DNA of 64,000 bases from Anabaena minutissima FACHB-250. Lineage in GTDB: Bacteria; Cyanobacteriota; Cyanobacteriia; Cyanobacteriales; Nostocaceae. The position numbers were made by a program, and so were the translations under genes. The stretch lies in contig NZ_JACJRG010000001.1 of assembly GCF_014697125.1 (NCBI RefSeq), positions 186,001 to 250,000 of the forward strand. Direction: 5' to 3'. Shown piece by piece: positions 36,674 to 45,345 of the stretch (the stretch's first letter is position 1; every line of letters begins with the position of its first letter). The notes under the pieces are model-generated. The model had not been told where the DNA came from. It saw only the letters and a program-made list of their open reading frames with translations, and did no database searches.

Positions 36674-36804
36674 AGTTTAGGCAAGCTACACGGTTATAGA
36701 GCGTTTTTGATTTCATTCCCTATATATGTATAAGTTTTAACCCTTAACTTGATAAATGCCTAGAGAGCGCACACTGCATTTGTGGCAGTTATTTGATCAA
36801 AGCC

Positions 36805-37302
36805 TTAAACTTCGTTAGATGATTGCAAGACAATTGTGTACAACTGAGGGCTAACTCTAAAGTCTGCTTGAGTAATTAACTGATCAATCAATGGTTTCAT
36901 ATCTGGAATTAGCCCCTGTTTTTTGGCTTGTAGCAAAACTCCCAACAGACCTGTTACATTTATTCCATAGCTGGTAGCTACTATTCGTCCTCTGCGTTCA
37001 TCCATTAACAGTAAGTCAGCTTTCATTTCTAAGGACAAAATAATTGCTTCCGCTTCTCCCAAGTGAATACTTTCATTATTTTCTTGAATTTCTGTGACTT
37101 GTAGAGAATTAATAACTGTCTGTGTCTGAATCCAAGATAAAGTTTGTACCTCTACTGCACCAGGGACAATCTTATTGACACCAGCCATCTCGTTATATAC
37201 AGCTTCAGGGATGATAACGCTACCATACAACTGTCGCAATAAATCTAACTTACCAATCGCTGCTAAGTTTGTGATTGGTGATGTATCGCTAACTATAATC
37301 AC
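36805..37302 (-). CDS. DUF3368-type PIN-like toxin
   Basis: The 165-residue protein starts MIIVSDTSPITNLA, with the first PIN acidic residue in SDTSP, then has LGEAEAI and LLLMDERRGR acidic blocks, as in the DUF3368 family of predicted PIN ribonucleases. It overlaps the preceding UPF0175 gene by four bases, the usual toxin-antitoxin arrangement. It lies between hsdS and hsdR. Confidence 0.85.
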   Translation of the reverse strand: MIIVSDTSPITNLAAIGKLDLLRQLYGSVIIPEAVYNEMAGVNKIVPGAVEVQTLSWIQTQTVINSLQVTEIQENNESIHLGEAEAIILSLEMKADLLLMDERRGRIVATSYGINVTGLLGVLLQAKKQGLIPDMKPLIDQLITQADFRVSPQLYTIVLQSSNEV

Positions 37303-37544
37303 AGCAAACCCATTGATTGCAGTGTCTTTATATCAGATTGGAAATCTTCAACATCATAGTTAATGTGTAAACCACGTTTGGCTAATTCATGCTGAAATTC
37401 CAGGACTGTGATTCCTGTCCATGCTCGGACTTTGCCACTGCTAATTTTACCTTGCTGGTAAAGCAAGATTGCAATTTCTAATTTCAGTTCATCCTCTGTC
37501 ATGTTTGATGCTCTGAGGATATCATCGGGAATTGTGACGCTCAT
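37299..37544 (-). CDS. UPF0175-type antitoxin
   Basis: This 81-residue protein has the UPF0175 layout: a short strand MSVTIPDDIL, two helices with ELKLEIAILLYQQGKISSG, and a helix-turn-helix-like WTGITVLEFQHELAKRG. It is the usual partner of DUF3368 PIN proteins and presumably represses the pair and blocks the toxin. It lies 25 bases after hsdS and may be co-transcribed with the restriction genes. Confidence 0.85.
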   Translation of the reverse strand: MSVTIPDDILRASNMTEDELKLEIAILLYQQGKISSGKVRAWTGITVLEFQHELAKRGLHINYDVEDFQSDIKTLQSMGLL

Positions 37545-37569
37545 CTAGGGAAATTCCAAATCTTACTAT

Positions 37570-38895
37570 TTATTCTAATTCTTCTGTCATGCTGGGCGGG
37601 AATTGGATGTCTAAGTCTTCGACGGAAAGCTTACCTGAGATGAGACGAGTTAGGAGGCGATCGCGTGTTTGTTTTAACTTTATATTCTTTACTATTAAGG
37701 CATTTTTTGCATCAAACAAACATGATACTTGACTATGAAACTTTTCTATTACTAATGGCGAAGGAACTAATATCGGTAGTTTTAATTGTGCTGTTATACC
37801 TATATATGGACGTGTTCCTCCACTACCTGCCCATAAGTTAAGTAATTCCTGATAGAATAGTTGCTCGAAAAAGTATTTTAGGTATTTGTTATTCAGGATT
37901 TTATGGTTTTTTATTCGATAATAAGTTACTTGAGGTGAAAGTATTAGGTAAGGAGTATTTAGTTTTCCTACAATTGCAGTTCGCCCTATTGTGGCTTTAT
38001 GAGATAGTAAAACATCTCCTTCTCTTGCAAAACCTTTTCTTAATGAGTCTGCTTGTTCTTGTTTGATAAAGTTACAGCTTTCTAAATCAATATACCCATC
38101 TTTAATATTTGAAGCCATAATAAAGGGAATTCCCGATGCAACAAAATCGTCTCCTTTTGGATGAATTTCGCCATGATTTCCATCTAATGGTTTTTCAATG
38201 ATTTTATCTCTTACTAATTGCTCAACGGTTTTAATTTCCCAACCTTCCGGGATGCCTTTATTAAACTTAACCTGTTCATGACCCGGAAAGCGCAGACGCA
38301 CAAACCACTCGCGGTAGATTTCCTCAGCCATTTTTTCTAATATGGCAATACGACAATTATTGTTTTCAATCAAGTCATCATAAGCTGAAAGTATCGCCGC
38401 AATCTTTTGTTGAACATCAAAATTTGGTATTTCTATCTGAACTTTATAGATTCTTTCAGGCGAAGTATGTCTAACCTTAGTGCCTGATGAACTACCTCTA
38501 ATTTGCTGTCTAACTAAATTTGTATTGAACAAATAATACAAATATTTTTTCTCTAAATTTGATTTTAATTTAAAGCTAATTAGTCCTAGTCGTTGGTTAT
38601 GAAGATATTTATCTGACGAAGGAATTAATGCAGCACTACCTAGTAGTCCTTCACCTTGTTCAGTCATTGCGACAATCAAATCGTTTTTATCAAGGATGAA
38701 ATCTTTTGGGATTTCGCCTATATAAAATCTATCTTTTCCCGGACGTTCTCTAAAACCTCCTGATTCAAAGAAATTACCGGGTGTCAAAACAATATATTTT
38801 CCTGATTCAAAGAAATAGTTACTTTTGAAGGCATATCCATGTTTTATTTTGATAAATTTACCTAGTTCGTATTTCTGGTATTTATATTCATTCAT
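37570..38895 (-). CDS. hsdS: Type I restriction-modification specificity subunit
   Basis: The 441-residue protein has two target-recognition domains (about 5-165 and 205-385). Each is followed by a helical spacer (QKIAAILSAYDDLIENN at about 165-185; a second helix at about 390-425). These choose the two halves of the DNA target and set their spacing. The recognition sequence cannot be read from the protein. It lies between a small DUF2281-like gene and the UPF0175/DUF3368 pair. Confidence 0.93.
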   Translation of the reverse strand: MNEYKYQKYELGKFIKIKHGYAFKSNYFFESGKYIVLTPGNFFESGGFRERPGKDRFYIGEIPKDFILDKNDLIVAMTEQGEGLLGSAALIPSSDKYLHNQRLGLISFKLKSNLEKKYLYYLFNTNLVRQQIRGSSSGTKVRHTSPERIYKVQIEIPNFDVQQKIAAILSAYDDLIENNNCRIAILEKMAEEIYREWFVRLRFPGHEQVKFNKGIPEGWEIKTVEQLVRDKIIEKPLDGNHGEIHPKGDDFVASGIPFIMASNIKDGYIDLESCNFIKQEQADSLRKGFAREGDVLLSHKATIGRTAIVGKLNTPYLILSPQVTYYRIKNHKILNNKYLKYFFEQLFYQELLNLWAGSGGTRPYIGITAQLKLPILVPSPLVIEKFHSQVSCLFDAKNALIVKNIKLKQTRDRLLTRLISGKLSVEDLDIQFPPSMTEELE

Positions 38896-38929
38896 AAATG
38901 TCTAAACCTTGCTGACGATATTTTTCCAG

Positions 38930-39154
38930 TCAGCGTTGCTGATACTCATTCTGCGGTTGATGATTTGATACAGATAATTTATCAACCCCTTCAAACCACC
39001 GCTTCCACCTATCTGTTAGAGTATCTTCAGATTGAACATTAACTGCTTGCTCTTGCTGTTGAGCAATCAAAAAATCGAGAAACTCATCTACTCTTGCCAA
39101 CAGAGGATCAGGTAATTGTTGTAACTTATTAACTACAGCTTCACGAGTATTCAT
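38930..39154 (-). CDS. Small DUF2281-like protein, possible orphan antitoxin
   Basis: The 74-residue protein begins with a helix MNTREAVVNKLQQLPDPL and then ARVDEFLDFL, the pattern of DUF2281-type small proteins often linked with toxin genes in cyanobacteria. The second half is polar and probably disordered. No toxin partner lies beside it; hsdM ends 22 bases upstream and hsdS begins 34 bases downstream. It may be a remnant of a pair or an antitoxin acting in trans. Confidence 0.6.
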   Translation of the reverse strand: MNTREAVVNKLQQLPDPLLARVDEFLDFLIAQQQEQAVNVQSEDTLTDRWKRWFEGVDKLSVSNHQPQNEYQQR

Positions 39155-39176
39155 AGATTTATTCCTTTACTCTTAC

Positions 39177-41264
39177 CTAATTATCACCTGCAATCTCTTT
39201 CACATTATGAGCAATAATCCCCTCTAACAAATGCGCCTCTTGATTTAACTTTTCCAACTCATCATTTAAACTTAAAATCTCCTCAATAAACTCCTCCTCA
39301 GTCTTCCCATCTTCCTCAATCACCACCCCCACATACCGCCCAGGATTTAGCGAATAATCCTGTTCCTTCACATCTGCGGGAGTCGCCAACTTACACAACC
39401 CCGTTACATCCTCATATTCTGCCTTCGGGAAGCGTTCTTGTAACCAGCGAATGTGGATAAAAAATGATTCCGCCGATTTTACATCTGTATGCAGTGTTTC
39501 CAGCGTGGCTTTGAGTATCTTAACTTGCTTATCAATCTGTCCCCGTTTACCCTCTTCCTTTGCTTTTTCTGCCAAAGCCGTTTCATGAGCGCGGATAGTT
39601 TTATCAAGTTGCTTCAATCCCAGATGGAGATCATCAAAAAATGGTTTAAATGCCGCACTGAGTTCTTGCTGTGCTTGATTTTGTATATCTATATTTATTT
39701 CTGGAAAATTATATTTATCTAAATAAACTTGATACTGAATTTCTAAATCTGGCAAATCATCCCACAATTTGAGAAAATCAACAGCCGCTTCTCTAGCTTT
39801 AACATCATCCGTCCCATCATTCAACACAGTGATTAACTGCTGGGAAACTTGCTGCACCGGTGCTTGATTCTCTCTTAACTTCACCATCCCTTGCTGAAAA
39901 TAATTATTAATCAGTTCAATAAACCGATGGTTCTTACCCCGGAGCAAATGGCTGATAATAGCAATATTACTAATTTGTTCTGTCGAAAACTCTCGATGTG
40001 CGCGGTCAACCTGAGTAAAAATATTTCGGGCATCAATAAACAGAATTTTATCATCAGTCTTGCCCCGATCAAAAAACCACAGCGTCGCCGGGAGCGTCAC
40101 CGTGTAAAACATATTCGACGGTAGGGTAAGCATCCCATAAATCAAATTTTCTTCAATTAGCGTTTTGCGAATATCAGCCTCAGAATGACGCGCATCTGAT
40201 GCCGAATTAGCCATGACTAACGCCGCCCTACCTTTGGGCTTTAGCGATGTAGCAAATAGATTAATCCAGAGATAATTGGCATTAGGTACAGTCTCATTAC
40301 CCTGTTCCTGCTTCTTCGCCTTAGTCTTATTGCGCGGGATACCGTAGGTGTTAAATCTAGCATCGATTTCCACTCGGCTAAGATTAACATCATCCACATT
40401 AAATGGCGGATTAGCTAGAACATAATCAAACTTGCCAAAACTGCCAAACGGGTCTTCATAGTACGTATTTGTCTGACGCACATCGCCCCGTAACCCATTG
40501 ACTGCAATGTTCATTTTTGCCAACTTCACCGTCTCCAGGGTCTTCTCTTGCCCATAGACAAACAGATCGTCAGCAGCAGACTGATTTAACTTTTTGCGCT
40601 GTTCTTCAATAAATTGAGCAGACTGGACAAACATTCCCCCAGATCCACAAGCGGGGTCAAACACAGTCCCCTGATGAGGTTCAATGATTTCTACCATCAA
40701 CCGCACCACAGAACGCGGTGTGAAAAACTCACCTCCACCCTGCCCTTCTGAGAGAGCAAAATTCCCCAGGAAATACTCATAAATCTGCCCGAACATATCC
40801 CCAGTAGCATTTTCAGGAATATTCGAGAAGTTTTTTAACAGTTGTTTAGGAATACCTTTGTCTGTGCGCGTCAGCCGAAAATACTCATCTTGGGGCAATG
40901 TATCCTTAAGTTCTGGCTTATAGGATTCAATGGACACCATCGCCGCCTTGATAGCCTTGGCGATATCTTTCTCTTCTGGTAGGTTCAGCAAATAGTTATA
41001 ACGAGCATGGTCTGGCAGATAAAACCCACACTTCTCAATGGCAATTTCGGCGATCGCCTTTTCTCTGCGAGTTCCTTTAAATGCTTCATATTCTTGCTGA
41101 ATCTCTGCCGCATACTGACGATATTTGTTATCAGCAAATTTGAGAAAGATTAACCCCATCACGGGCGTAGAATACTCACTAGATTTCAGGTCTGAGTTTG
41201 CCCGTAGGGTATCAGCACTCTGCCAAAGGTTCGCTTCAAGTTGTTTTAGTTCTTCTGGGGTCAA
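39177..41264 (-). CDS. hsdM: Type I restriction-modification DNA methyltransferase subunit
   Basis: The 695-residue protein has an N-terminal helical domain, the AdoMet-binding motif FDPACGSGGMF (203-212) and the catalytic NPPF (285-288) of N6-adenine methyltransferases. It would methylate the target in complex with HsdS. The frame opens at a TTG at 41264; no ATG is available upstream before a stop, and no clear ribosome-binding site is seen, so the start is uncertain. It is the first gene of the hsd cluster on the minus strand. Confidence 0.93.
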   Translation of the reverse strand: MTPEELKQLEANLWQSADTLRANSDLKSSEYSTPVMGLIFLKFADNKYRQYAAEIQQEYEAFKGTRREKAIAEIAIEKCGFYLPDHARYNYLLNLPEEKDIAKAIKAAMVSIESYKPELKDTLPQDEYFRLTRTDKGIPKQLLKNFSNIPENATGDMFGQIYEYFLGNFALSEGQGGGEFFTPRSVVRLMVEIIEPHQGTVFDPACGSGGMFVQSAQFIEEQRKKLNQSAADDLFVYGQEKTLETVKLAKMNIAVNGLRGDVRQTNTYYEDPFGSFGKFDYVLANPPFNVDDVNLSRVEIDARFNTYGIPRNKTKAKKQEQGNETVPNANYLWINLFATSLKPKGRAALVMANSASDARHSEADIRKTLIEENLIYGMLTLPSNMFYTVTLPATLWFFDRGKTDDKILFIDARNIFTQVDRAHREFSTEQISNIAIISHLLRGKNHRFIELINNYFQQGMVKLRENQAPVQQVSQQLITVLNDGTDDVKAREAAVDFLKLWDDLPDLEIQYQVYLDKYNFPEINIDIQNQAQQELSAAFKPFFDDLHLGLKQLDKTIRAHETALAEKAKEEGKRGQIDKQVKILKATLETLHTDVKSAESFFIHIRWLQERFPKAEYEDVTGLCKLATPADVKEQDYSLNPGRYVGVVIEEDGKTEEEFIEEILSLNDELEKLNQEAHLLEGIIAHNVKEIAGDN

Positions 41265-41412
41265 GGCTTTAGATGCTGTAGGTCGGTAATTTATCTGTTA
41301 TGAAATTATATGCACGCATTGGGTTCTGTGACAAAAACAGCCACTCCCCTGATCTTCAACTTGAAAAATTTGATTTGATGCGATCGCTTACCTCTATTCC
41401 CATAATTTGTAA

Positions 41413-41432
41413 ACTGTAGTAGCCGAAATTAA
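41413..41432. promoter_or_regulatory. Operator-like repeat upstream of the XRE gene
   Basis: ACTGTAGTAGCCGAAATTAA here is repeated with two changes at 41785-41804 after the XRE gene, and a shorter version (ACTGCTGTAGCT) sits at 41445-41456. Copies on both sides of a regulator gene suggest its binding sites. Confidence 0.5.
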
Positions 41433-41461
41433 TAAGCTTTGTTTACTGCTGTAGCTATTAT

Positions 41462-41755
41462 ATGACCAATGAAAGAAATAAAGAAACTAAAATGTATATT
41501 TACGTTGCAGACGTTGTTTCCGTTACCTGGAATAAAGACAGAGCAGAAGTTTTAAAGCGTATGCGTGGTAAAAAGTCCCGGCAGAAATTGGTAGATGAAA
41601 TTTCGGCTAAGGGTGGGGAATGCTCTCATCAAAACCTGAAAAAATTAGAGTATGGCGAATCCGAGAGCGTTTCCGTAAAAGTCTTAGAGGCTGTTTGCTT
41701 GGCTTTGGGTATTTCTTTAAAGGATTTTCTTAGCACGGTGGAAGTGACTGAATAA
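41462..41755 (+). CDS. XRE-like helix-turn-helix regulator of the CAST
   Basis: The 97-residue protein has a helix-turn-helix domain (about residues 25-90: AEVLKRMRGKKSRQKLVDEI, then HQNLKKLEYGES, then LEAVCLALGISLKDFL). An ATG at 41492 is an alternative start and gives 87 residues. It lies between hsdM and tnsD. Small Xre regulators beside the CRISPR or tniQ genes control guide and transposase expression in other CASTs (established for I-F3). A similar role here is inferred. Repeated ACTGTAGTAGC sites flank it. Confidence 0.75.
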   Translation: MTNERNKETKMYIYVADVVSVTWNKDRAEVLKRMRGKKSRQKLVDEISAKGGECSHQNLKKLEYGESESVSVKVLEAVCLALGISLKDFLSTVEVTE

Positions 41756-41784
41756 AGTTTTTCATATATATATTGATATTAGTT

Positions 41785-41804
41785 ACTGTAGTAGCTAAAA
41801 TTAA
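41785..41804. promoter_or_regulatory. Second operator-like repeat, downstream of the XRE gene
   Basis: ACTGTAGTAGCTAAAATTAA is almost the same as the site at 41413-41432. It lies upstream of the small hypothetical gene at 41888, so it could place that gene under the same regulator. Confidence 0.45.
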
Positions 41805-41815
41805 ATCTGAAATCA

Positions 41816-41859
41816 AAAAGGCGATCGCCCCTCCGGGAAGAGAAATGCGATCGCCTTTT
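41816..41859 (+). terminator. Terminator-like hairpin after the XRE gene
   Basis: Perfect 13-base arms, AAAAGGCGATCGC and GCGATCGCCTTTT, enclose an 18-base loop and end in a T run. Both arms contain a GCGATCGC palindrome. It would stop transcription of the XRE gene. Confidence 0.7.
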
Positions 41860-41887
41860 GTTAAACCCCATCAATGAGGTTACTCAG

Positions 41888-42190
41888 ATGATTGTACAAG
41901 ATGAGTTTAGAAACTCAGCCTCGACTGACTCAGAGTTTGAGGAATATGTTGACCACCTTGCTGACCCAGTAGCACCAGAAATTGAGATTGATTCGGTATC
42001 TGAAGTATTTGGGGAGCTTTACCGTGTTTGGAATGGTTATCAACTTCTCGGCACTTTCTACCAAAATCTAGAGGGTAAATGGATAGTACAACCCTGTAAT
42101 AGCGATGATAGACCATGCTGTGATACTCCTTTGGCAGCGCAAATCATCATCATCGCTATGAATGGCTTATTGGTAGCAGACGCAGCATAG
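41888..42190 (+). CDS. Hypothetical acidic protein, 100 residues
   Basis: I choose the ATG at 41888 because the longer start at 41858 lies inside the terminator hairpin. A GAGG lies 10 bases upstream. The product is acidic at the N-terminus and has a C-terminal part with YRVWNGYQLLGTFYQ and a hydrophobic IIIIAMNGLL. I do not recognise it. It converges on tnsD, ending 43 bases from the tnsD stop. Confidence 0.55.
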   Translation: MIVQDEFRNSASTDSEFEEYVDHLADPVAPEIEIDSVSEVFGELYRVWNGYQLLGTFYQNLEGKWIVQPCNSDDRPCCDTPLAAQIIIIAMNGLLVADAA

Positions 42191-42232
42191 CACACAAAGC
42201 ATTTATCCCATCGCTTGGGGAGGTGAATTGAA

Positions 42233-44143
42233 TCACCTCCCTTTCTTGTATGCTTTGTCAAGTTCACTTTCCAGAAATGCACTGACTCTTTCAGAGCAAT
42301 CCTCTCGCAAAGCAGCAACTCTGACTACCTTCCAGCGCATAATTTCTTCACCACATTCATCAAGCCGCTTTATTGCCCACTTGATCCGGCGCATCTGAAA
42401 TTCTTCTACAGTTTCAACTACTGATTCCAAATAAGCCTTTGTTAAAGGCATTTGGTCGAGATGTTTTTCGAGTAATGCGAGTAAACCAATATTTTTTCCT
42501 ACCCTACTAATAGAAATTCTCTCTGGTATATCAGCCTTAAGTAGCGATCGCACTGCATCTTGCACCTGAGCTAGAATTTGCTGATCTCGCTCATGCCAAT
42601 CAACTCTCACAACGGAAGGAACAGCAACTTGTAAAGCGGGTGAGTTTTGATTGAGCCATTCCCTATCATTTCGGTATAACCAAGTATAGGTGGCTGGTGC
42701 TAGTTTTCTCAGAGTTGTCTTTGAAGCTTCAGGGTTCTGTAGTTGTAGAGCCATCCAATCTTGCCTGTTTTTCAATTTGAGTTCAGTTGCAAAATTGGGA
42801 TCTATTTCTGGTACTTCCTGTAAGCCTACAGAGTCATTTTCCTTTCTAGTCTGCCAATAAGTTGTCAGTCTCAGACGAGATACATAGCGTTTGATAGTTC
42901 TAGCATCAACATTTAATCTTCTGGATGTCTCCCGCAAACCCAACTTTTCAACTTCCACAAATTCTTTCAGCTTTTGCTCCCATAGCTGACCGAATGTTTT
43001 GACCTTACCAATGCGAAGTTTGTCTTCATCCGTTTCATCAGGCCCAGTCCGGCAATAAACCATTCCACAAGAACAAGAAAAAGTACCGACAGGCTTTTTT
43101 GTATCACAGCATAAAGTAATGACTAAATTGGTAATCACTGGTTGTAGGTAATGTTCTGCGGCAGCATTGAGACACAACCAGGGGGGTTCACCAAAAGGCT
43201 TGTATTCAGTATCTTTTTGAAAAAATTCCTCTACTGATGTTTTCAAAAAACGCATCATCAGCAGATGTCTAAGAGGATGGAAAGATTTCCTATGTTTCCT
43301 GACGATACTAGTAACCCAGTTGTTTGAATCGTTATGATTTACAATTGAATCAACGGCACTGAGCATTTCTTGACCATAAAAGAACAAAAAATTATCTAGT
43401 AGTTTGTTCTGGTAAATTCGACCAGTTGCAGTTGCAAAACCCTGCTCAATCATCAGATTGGTGTACTGTTTGCGAAACCACTGTGGCTCTTGGCAAGGTA
43501 TTTCACTATTGAGTAACCACCAAAAATCTTTAGCTAATACCAGTAATTTTTTCAGTGTATCAGAGCTAAAAATACTTGGTTCTTTAGTAATAGAACAGTT
43601 GTCTGTACTAGCTGCATAATATTCATGCTTATTAAAACCGTGTAAGGGAGTTAGGCTATCTTGCAAAACTTCACCATGAAATGGACAAACTAAAACCCCT
43701 GGTATTTGATGGATGCGATGCCAGTAAGGTTCGCCATAATTTTTTAAGTCTTCTTCCCAGCAAGTGGGACAAAACTGAAAATATTTCGGCATAGTAATTG
43801 AGCTTGCCATAATTCCGGCTCTTGTATGAATATCTCCCCCATAATCTCCTTTCATAGATTCCAGTACCTGACTAGACCTGTTTGCAGGTAGAAAAGGGCT
43901 ATATAAAGGGTAGAGAGTATGTTTACATATCAAGTCTTCAACTTGGTAATTTGAGATAAATTGTAGGTTTTGAATTAAATTACTAAGGTTCGATGGTAAA
44001 TCTACTGTCGCCACAGTAGTCTGTGAATTAAATAACTCTTGTAATGTAATTTTTGGACTCGTATTGCCACTTCTAATGTGATAACGAGCAATGACACTAT
44101 ATAAAATTTCATCTGGATAAGGTTGAGGGAAAAAACTCACCAT
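42233..44143 (-). CDS. tnsD: TnsD/TniQ-family target selector for glmS homing
   Basis: I start at the ATG at 44143 (MVSFFPQPYPDEILYS), which aligns with the start of the small TniQ, rather than at a TTG at 44251. The product has 636 residues. The N-terminal TniQ domain includes the zinc site CPTCWEED...WHRIHQIPGVLVCPFH. A second CSCGMVYC cysteine cluster (about 340) and helix-turn-helix-like segments follow in the long C-terminal extension. In type I-B1 CASTs this larger protein recognises the 3' end of glmS and recruits TnsC. That role fits the element's position here. Confidence 0.9.
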   Translation of the reverse strand: MVSFFPQPYPDEILYSVIARYHIRSGNTSPKITLQELFNSQTTVATVDLPSNLSNLIQNLQFISNYQVEDLICKHTLYPLYSPFLPANRSSQVLESMKGDYGGDIHTRAGIMASSITMPKYFQFCPTCWEEDLKNYGEPYWHRIHQIPGVLVCPFHGEVLQDSLTPLHGFNKHEYYAASTDNCSITKEPSIFSSDTLKKLLVLAKDFWWLLNSEIPCQEPQWFRKQYTNLMIEQGFATATGRIYQNKLLDNFLFFYGQEMLSAVDSIVNHNDSNNWVTSIVRKHRKSFHPLRHLLMMRFLKTSVEEFFQKDTEYKPFGEPPWLCLNAAAEHYLQPVITNLVITLCCDTKKPVGTFSCSCGMVYCRTGPDETDEDKLRIGKVKTFGQLWEQKLKEFVEVEKLGLRETSRRLNVDARTIKRYVSRLRLTTYWQTRKENDSVGLQEVPEIDPNFATELKLKNRQDWMALQLQNPEASKTTLRKLAPATYTWLYRNDREWLNQNSPALQVAVPSVVRVDWHERDQQILAQVQDAVRSLLKADIPERISISRVGKNIGLLALLEKHLDQMPLTKAYLESVVETVEEFQMRRIKWAIKRLDECGEEIMRWKVVRVAALREDCSERVSAFLESELDKAYKKGR

Positions 44144-44297
44144 ATAGTCGTGAAAAATGCCCAAATCATTTGACAGATTTTTATTAATTTGGATTAGATA
44201 ACCAGCAATTGATGATTGCCCATGAAAAGTAAGCCGTTTAGATGTTGACAAGCCAAACGGTAGGATTAGTTACTCATATCCCTAAAAAATGAATATT

Positions 44298-44353
44298 TAG
44301 GTATTACGCAATACCTATATTATCTAACCAAACCAGGCATTACACAATACCTA
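44298..44353. promoter_or_regulatory. Two operator-like palindromes between tnsD and the accessory gene
   Basis: TAGGTATT-ACGC-AATACCTA (44298-44317) is a perfect 8-base inverted repeat. A second copy, CAGGCATT-ACAC-AATACCTA (44334-44353), is imperfect. Their centres are 36 bases apart, in the divergent promoter region of tnsD and the ribbon-helix-helix gene. They are probably sites of a dimeric repressor. Confidence 0.6.
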
Positions 44354-44431
44354 AACTATTGGAAAGAGTTTTAATGTTTAACTTAAAGTGCTGAATGTGT
44401 TTACTATGATTGGGAGGAATGTAAAAAGTAG

Positions 44432-44856
44432 ATGGCAATGGGTAAGAAAGGGCAAAAAGGTCAAAAAGACGTACCAGAACTGTACGATGAGGTGAAGAAA
44501 CGAGTTAACCTAGCCCTAACTCCTACTGGGATTGATGGATTAGATGCGATCGCTGACAGCATGGATTTAAGTCGGTCTGAGTTTGTGGAGAGAATTGGCA
44601 GAAAGCTGATTCCAATCAATGCGAGTTCTCTGACCCAGGAGGATCAGCAAGCCATAAAAAAGCCTTAACCGAACTGATTGCTCTTTACCGTGAGCGATTA
44701 AGTGGTGAGGATTTGTCTGTTGATGATAATAAAGATTTGAGCGATCGCCTACGGCGGGGCGAAGCCCATCGGCAATTAAAACTACAAAACCAGATTGAGC
44801 AGTGGGAAAAAATTCTCTCTAAAGTTTCTTGCAAAGATGAGACTCAAGAGGGCTAA
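44432..44856 (+). CDS. Ribbon-helix-helix-like accessory protein, apparently made by -1 frameshift
   Basis: The zero frame (44432-44668) gives 78 residues: a Lys/Gly-rich start, then RVNLALTPTGIDGLDAIADS and LSRSEFVERIG, like a small ribbon-helix-helix DNA-binding domain. One codon before its stop lies A AAA AAG (44656-44662). The -1 frame from there stays open for 64 more codons to a stop at 44854-44856, giving about 141 residues ending in a coiled-coil-like LKLQNQIEQWEKILSK. A relic outside the transposon carries the same C-terminal part. GGAGG at 44413-44417 may serve as ribosome-binding site. Its role is unknown; autoregulation through the nearby palindromes is a guess. Confidence 0.65.
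44637..44662 (+). promoter_or_regulatory. dnaX-type frameshift signal: internal Shine-Dalgarno plus A AAA AAG
   Basis: AGGAGG at 44637-44642 lies 13 bases before the heptamer AAAAAAG at 44656-44662. The heptamer is in the register (A AAA AAG) that favours tandem -1 slippage, as in bacterial dnaX and IS3 elements. The zero-frame stop follows one codon later. Confidence 0.6.
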
Positions 44857-44885
44857 TTTTGTCTTGAAGTCTACAAAGTATAGTG

Positions 44886-45345
44886 TTGTTCAACGTCTAA
44901 CGACATCTAATGTTAAAGCACCGTGTTCGTTGGTCAGCGAACTTAGCAGAGGAGTGCTGCTCAACGCCTAACGACATCTAATGTTAAAGCACGAACATTC
45001 GCTTAGTTACACCACCGTCACTGTCACCTGCTCAACGCCTAACGACATCTAATGTTAAAGCACTGAAATTGAGTGCTGCTAGATGCGGTATCTAGAGTCT
45101 GCTCAACGCCTAATGACATCTAATGTTAAAGCACATTTACTTTATCCTCTAAATCGCACACTAATGAACTGCTCAACGCCTAACGACATCTAATGTTAAA
45201 ACACCTGGAGGATTTGCATATGTCGAAGTGAATGTAACCCTGCTCAACGCCTAACGACATCTAATGTTAAAGCACCCCCTATGAAAGGGATATTGCCAAA
45301 TTAAAAGAACTGCTCAACGCCTAACGACATCTAATGTTAAAGCAC
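44886..45345 (-). CRISPR. CAST CRISPR array, seven 36-base repeats and six spacers
   Basis: Repeats start at 44886, 44957, 45028, 45099, 45169, 45240 and 45310. On the minus strand each begins GTGCTTTAACATTAGATGTC and ends GTTGAGCAG. Spacers are 34 or 35 bases. The repeat at 44886-44921 is the most diverged (three changes in its handle part), marking the old, distal end. So the array is read on the minus strand from the cas5 side, like the cas genes. The repeat holds a small ACAT-TAG-ATGT hairpin. No cas1 or cas2 is near, so new spacers would need help from elsewhere in the cell. Confidence 0.97.
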
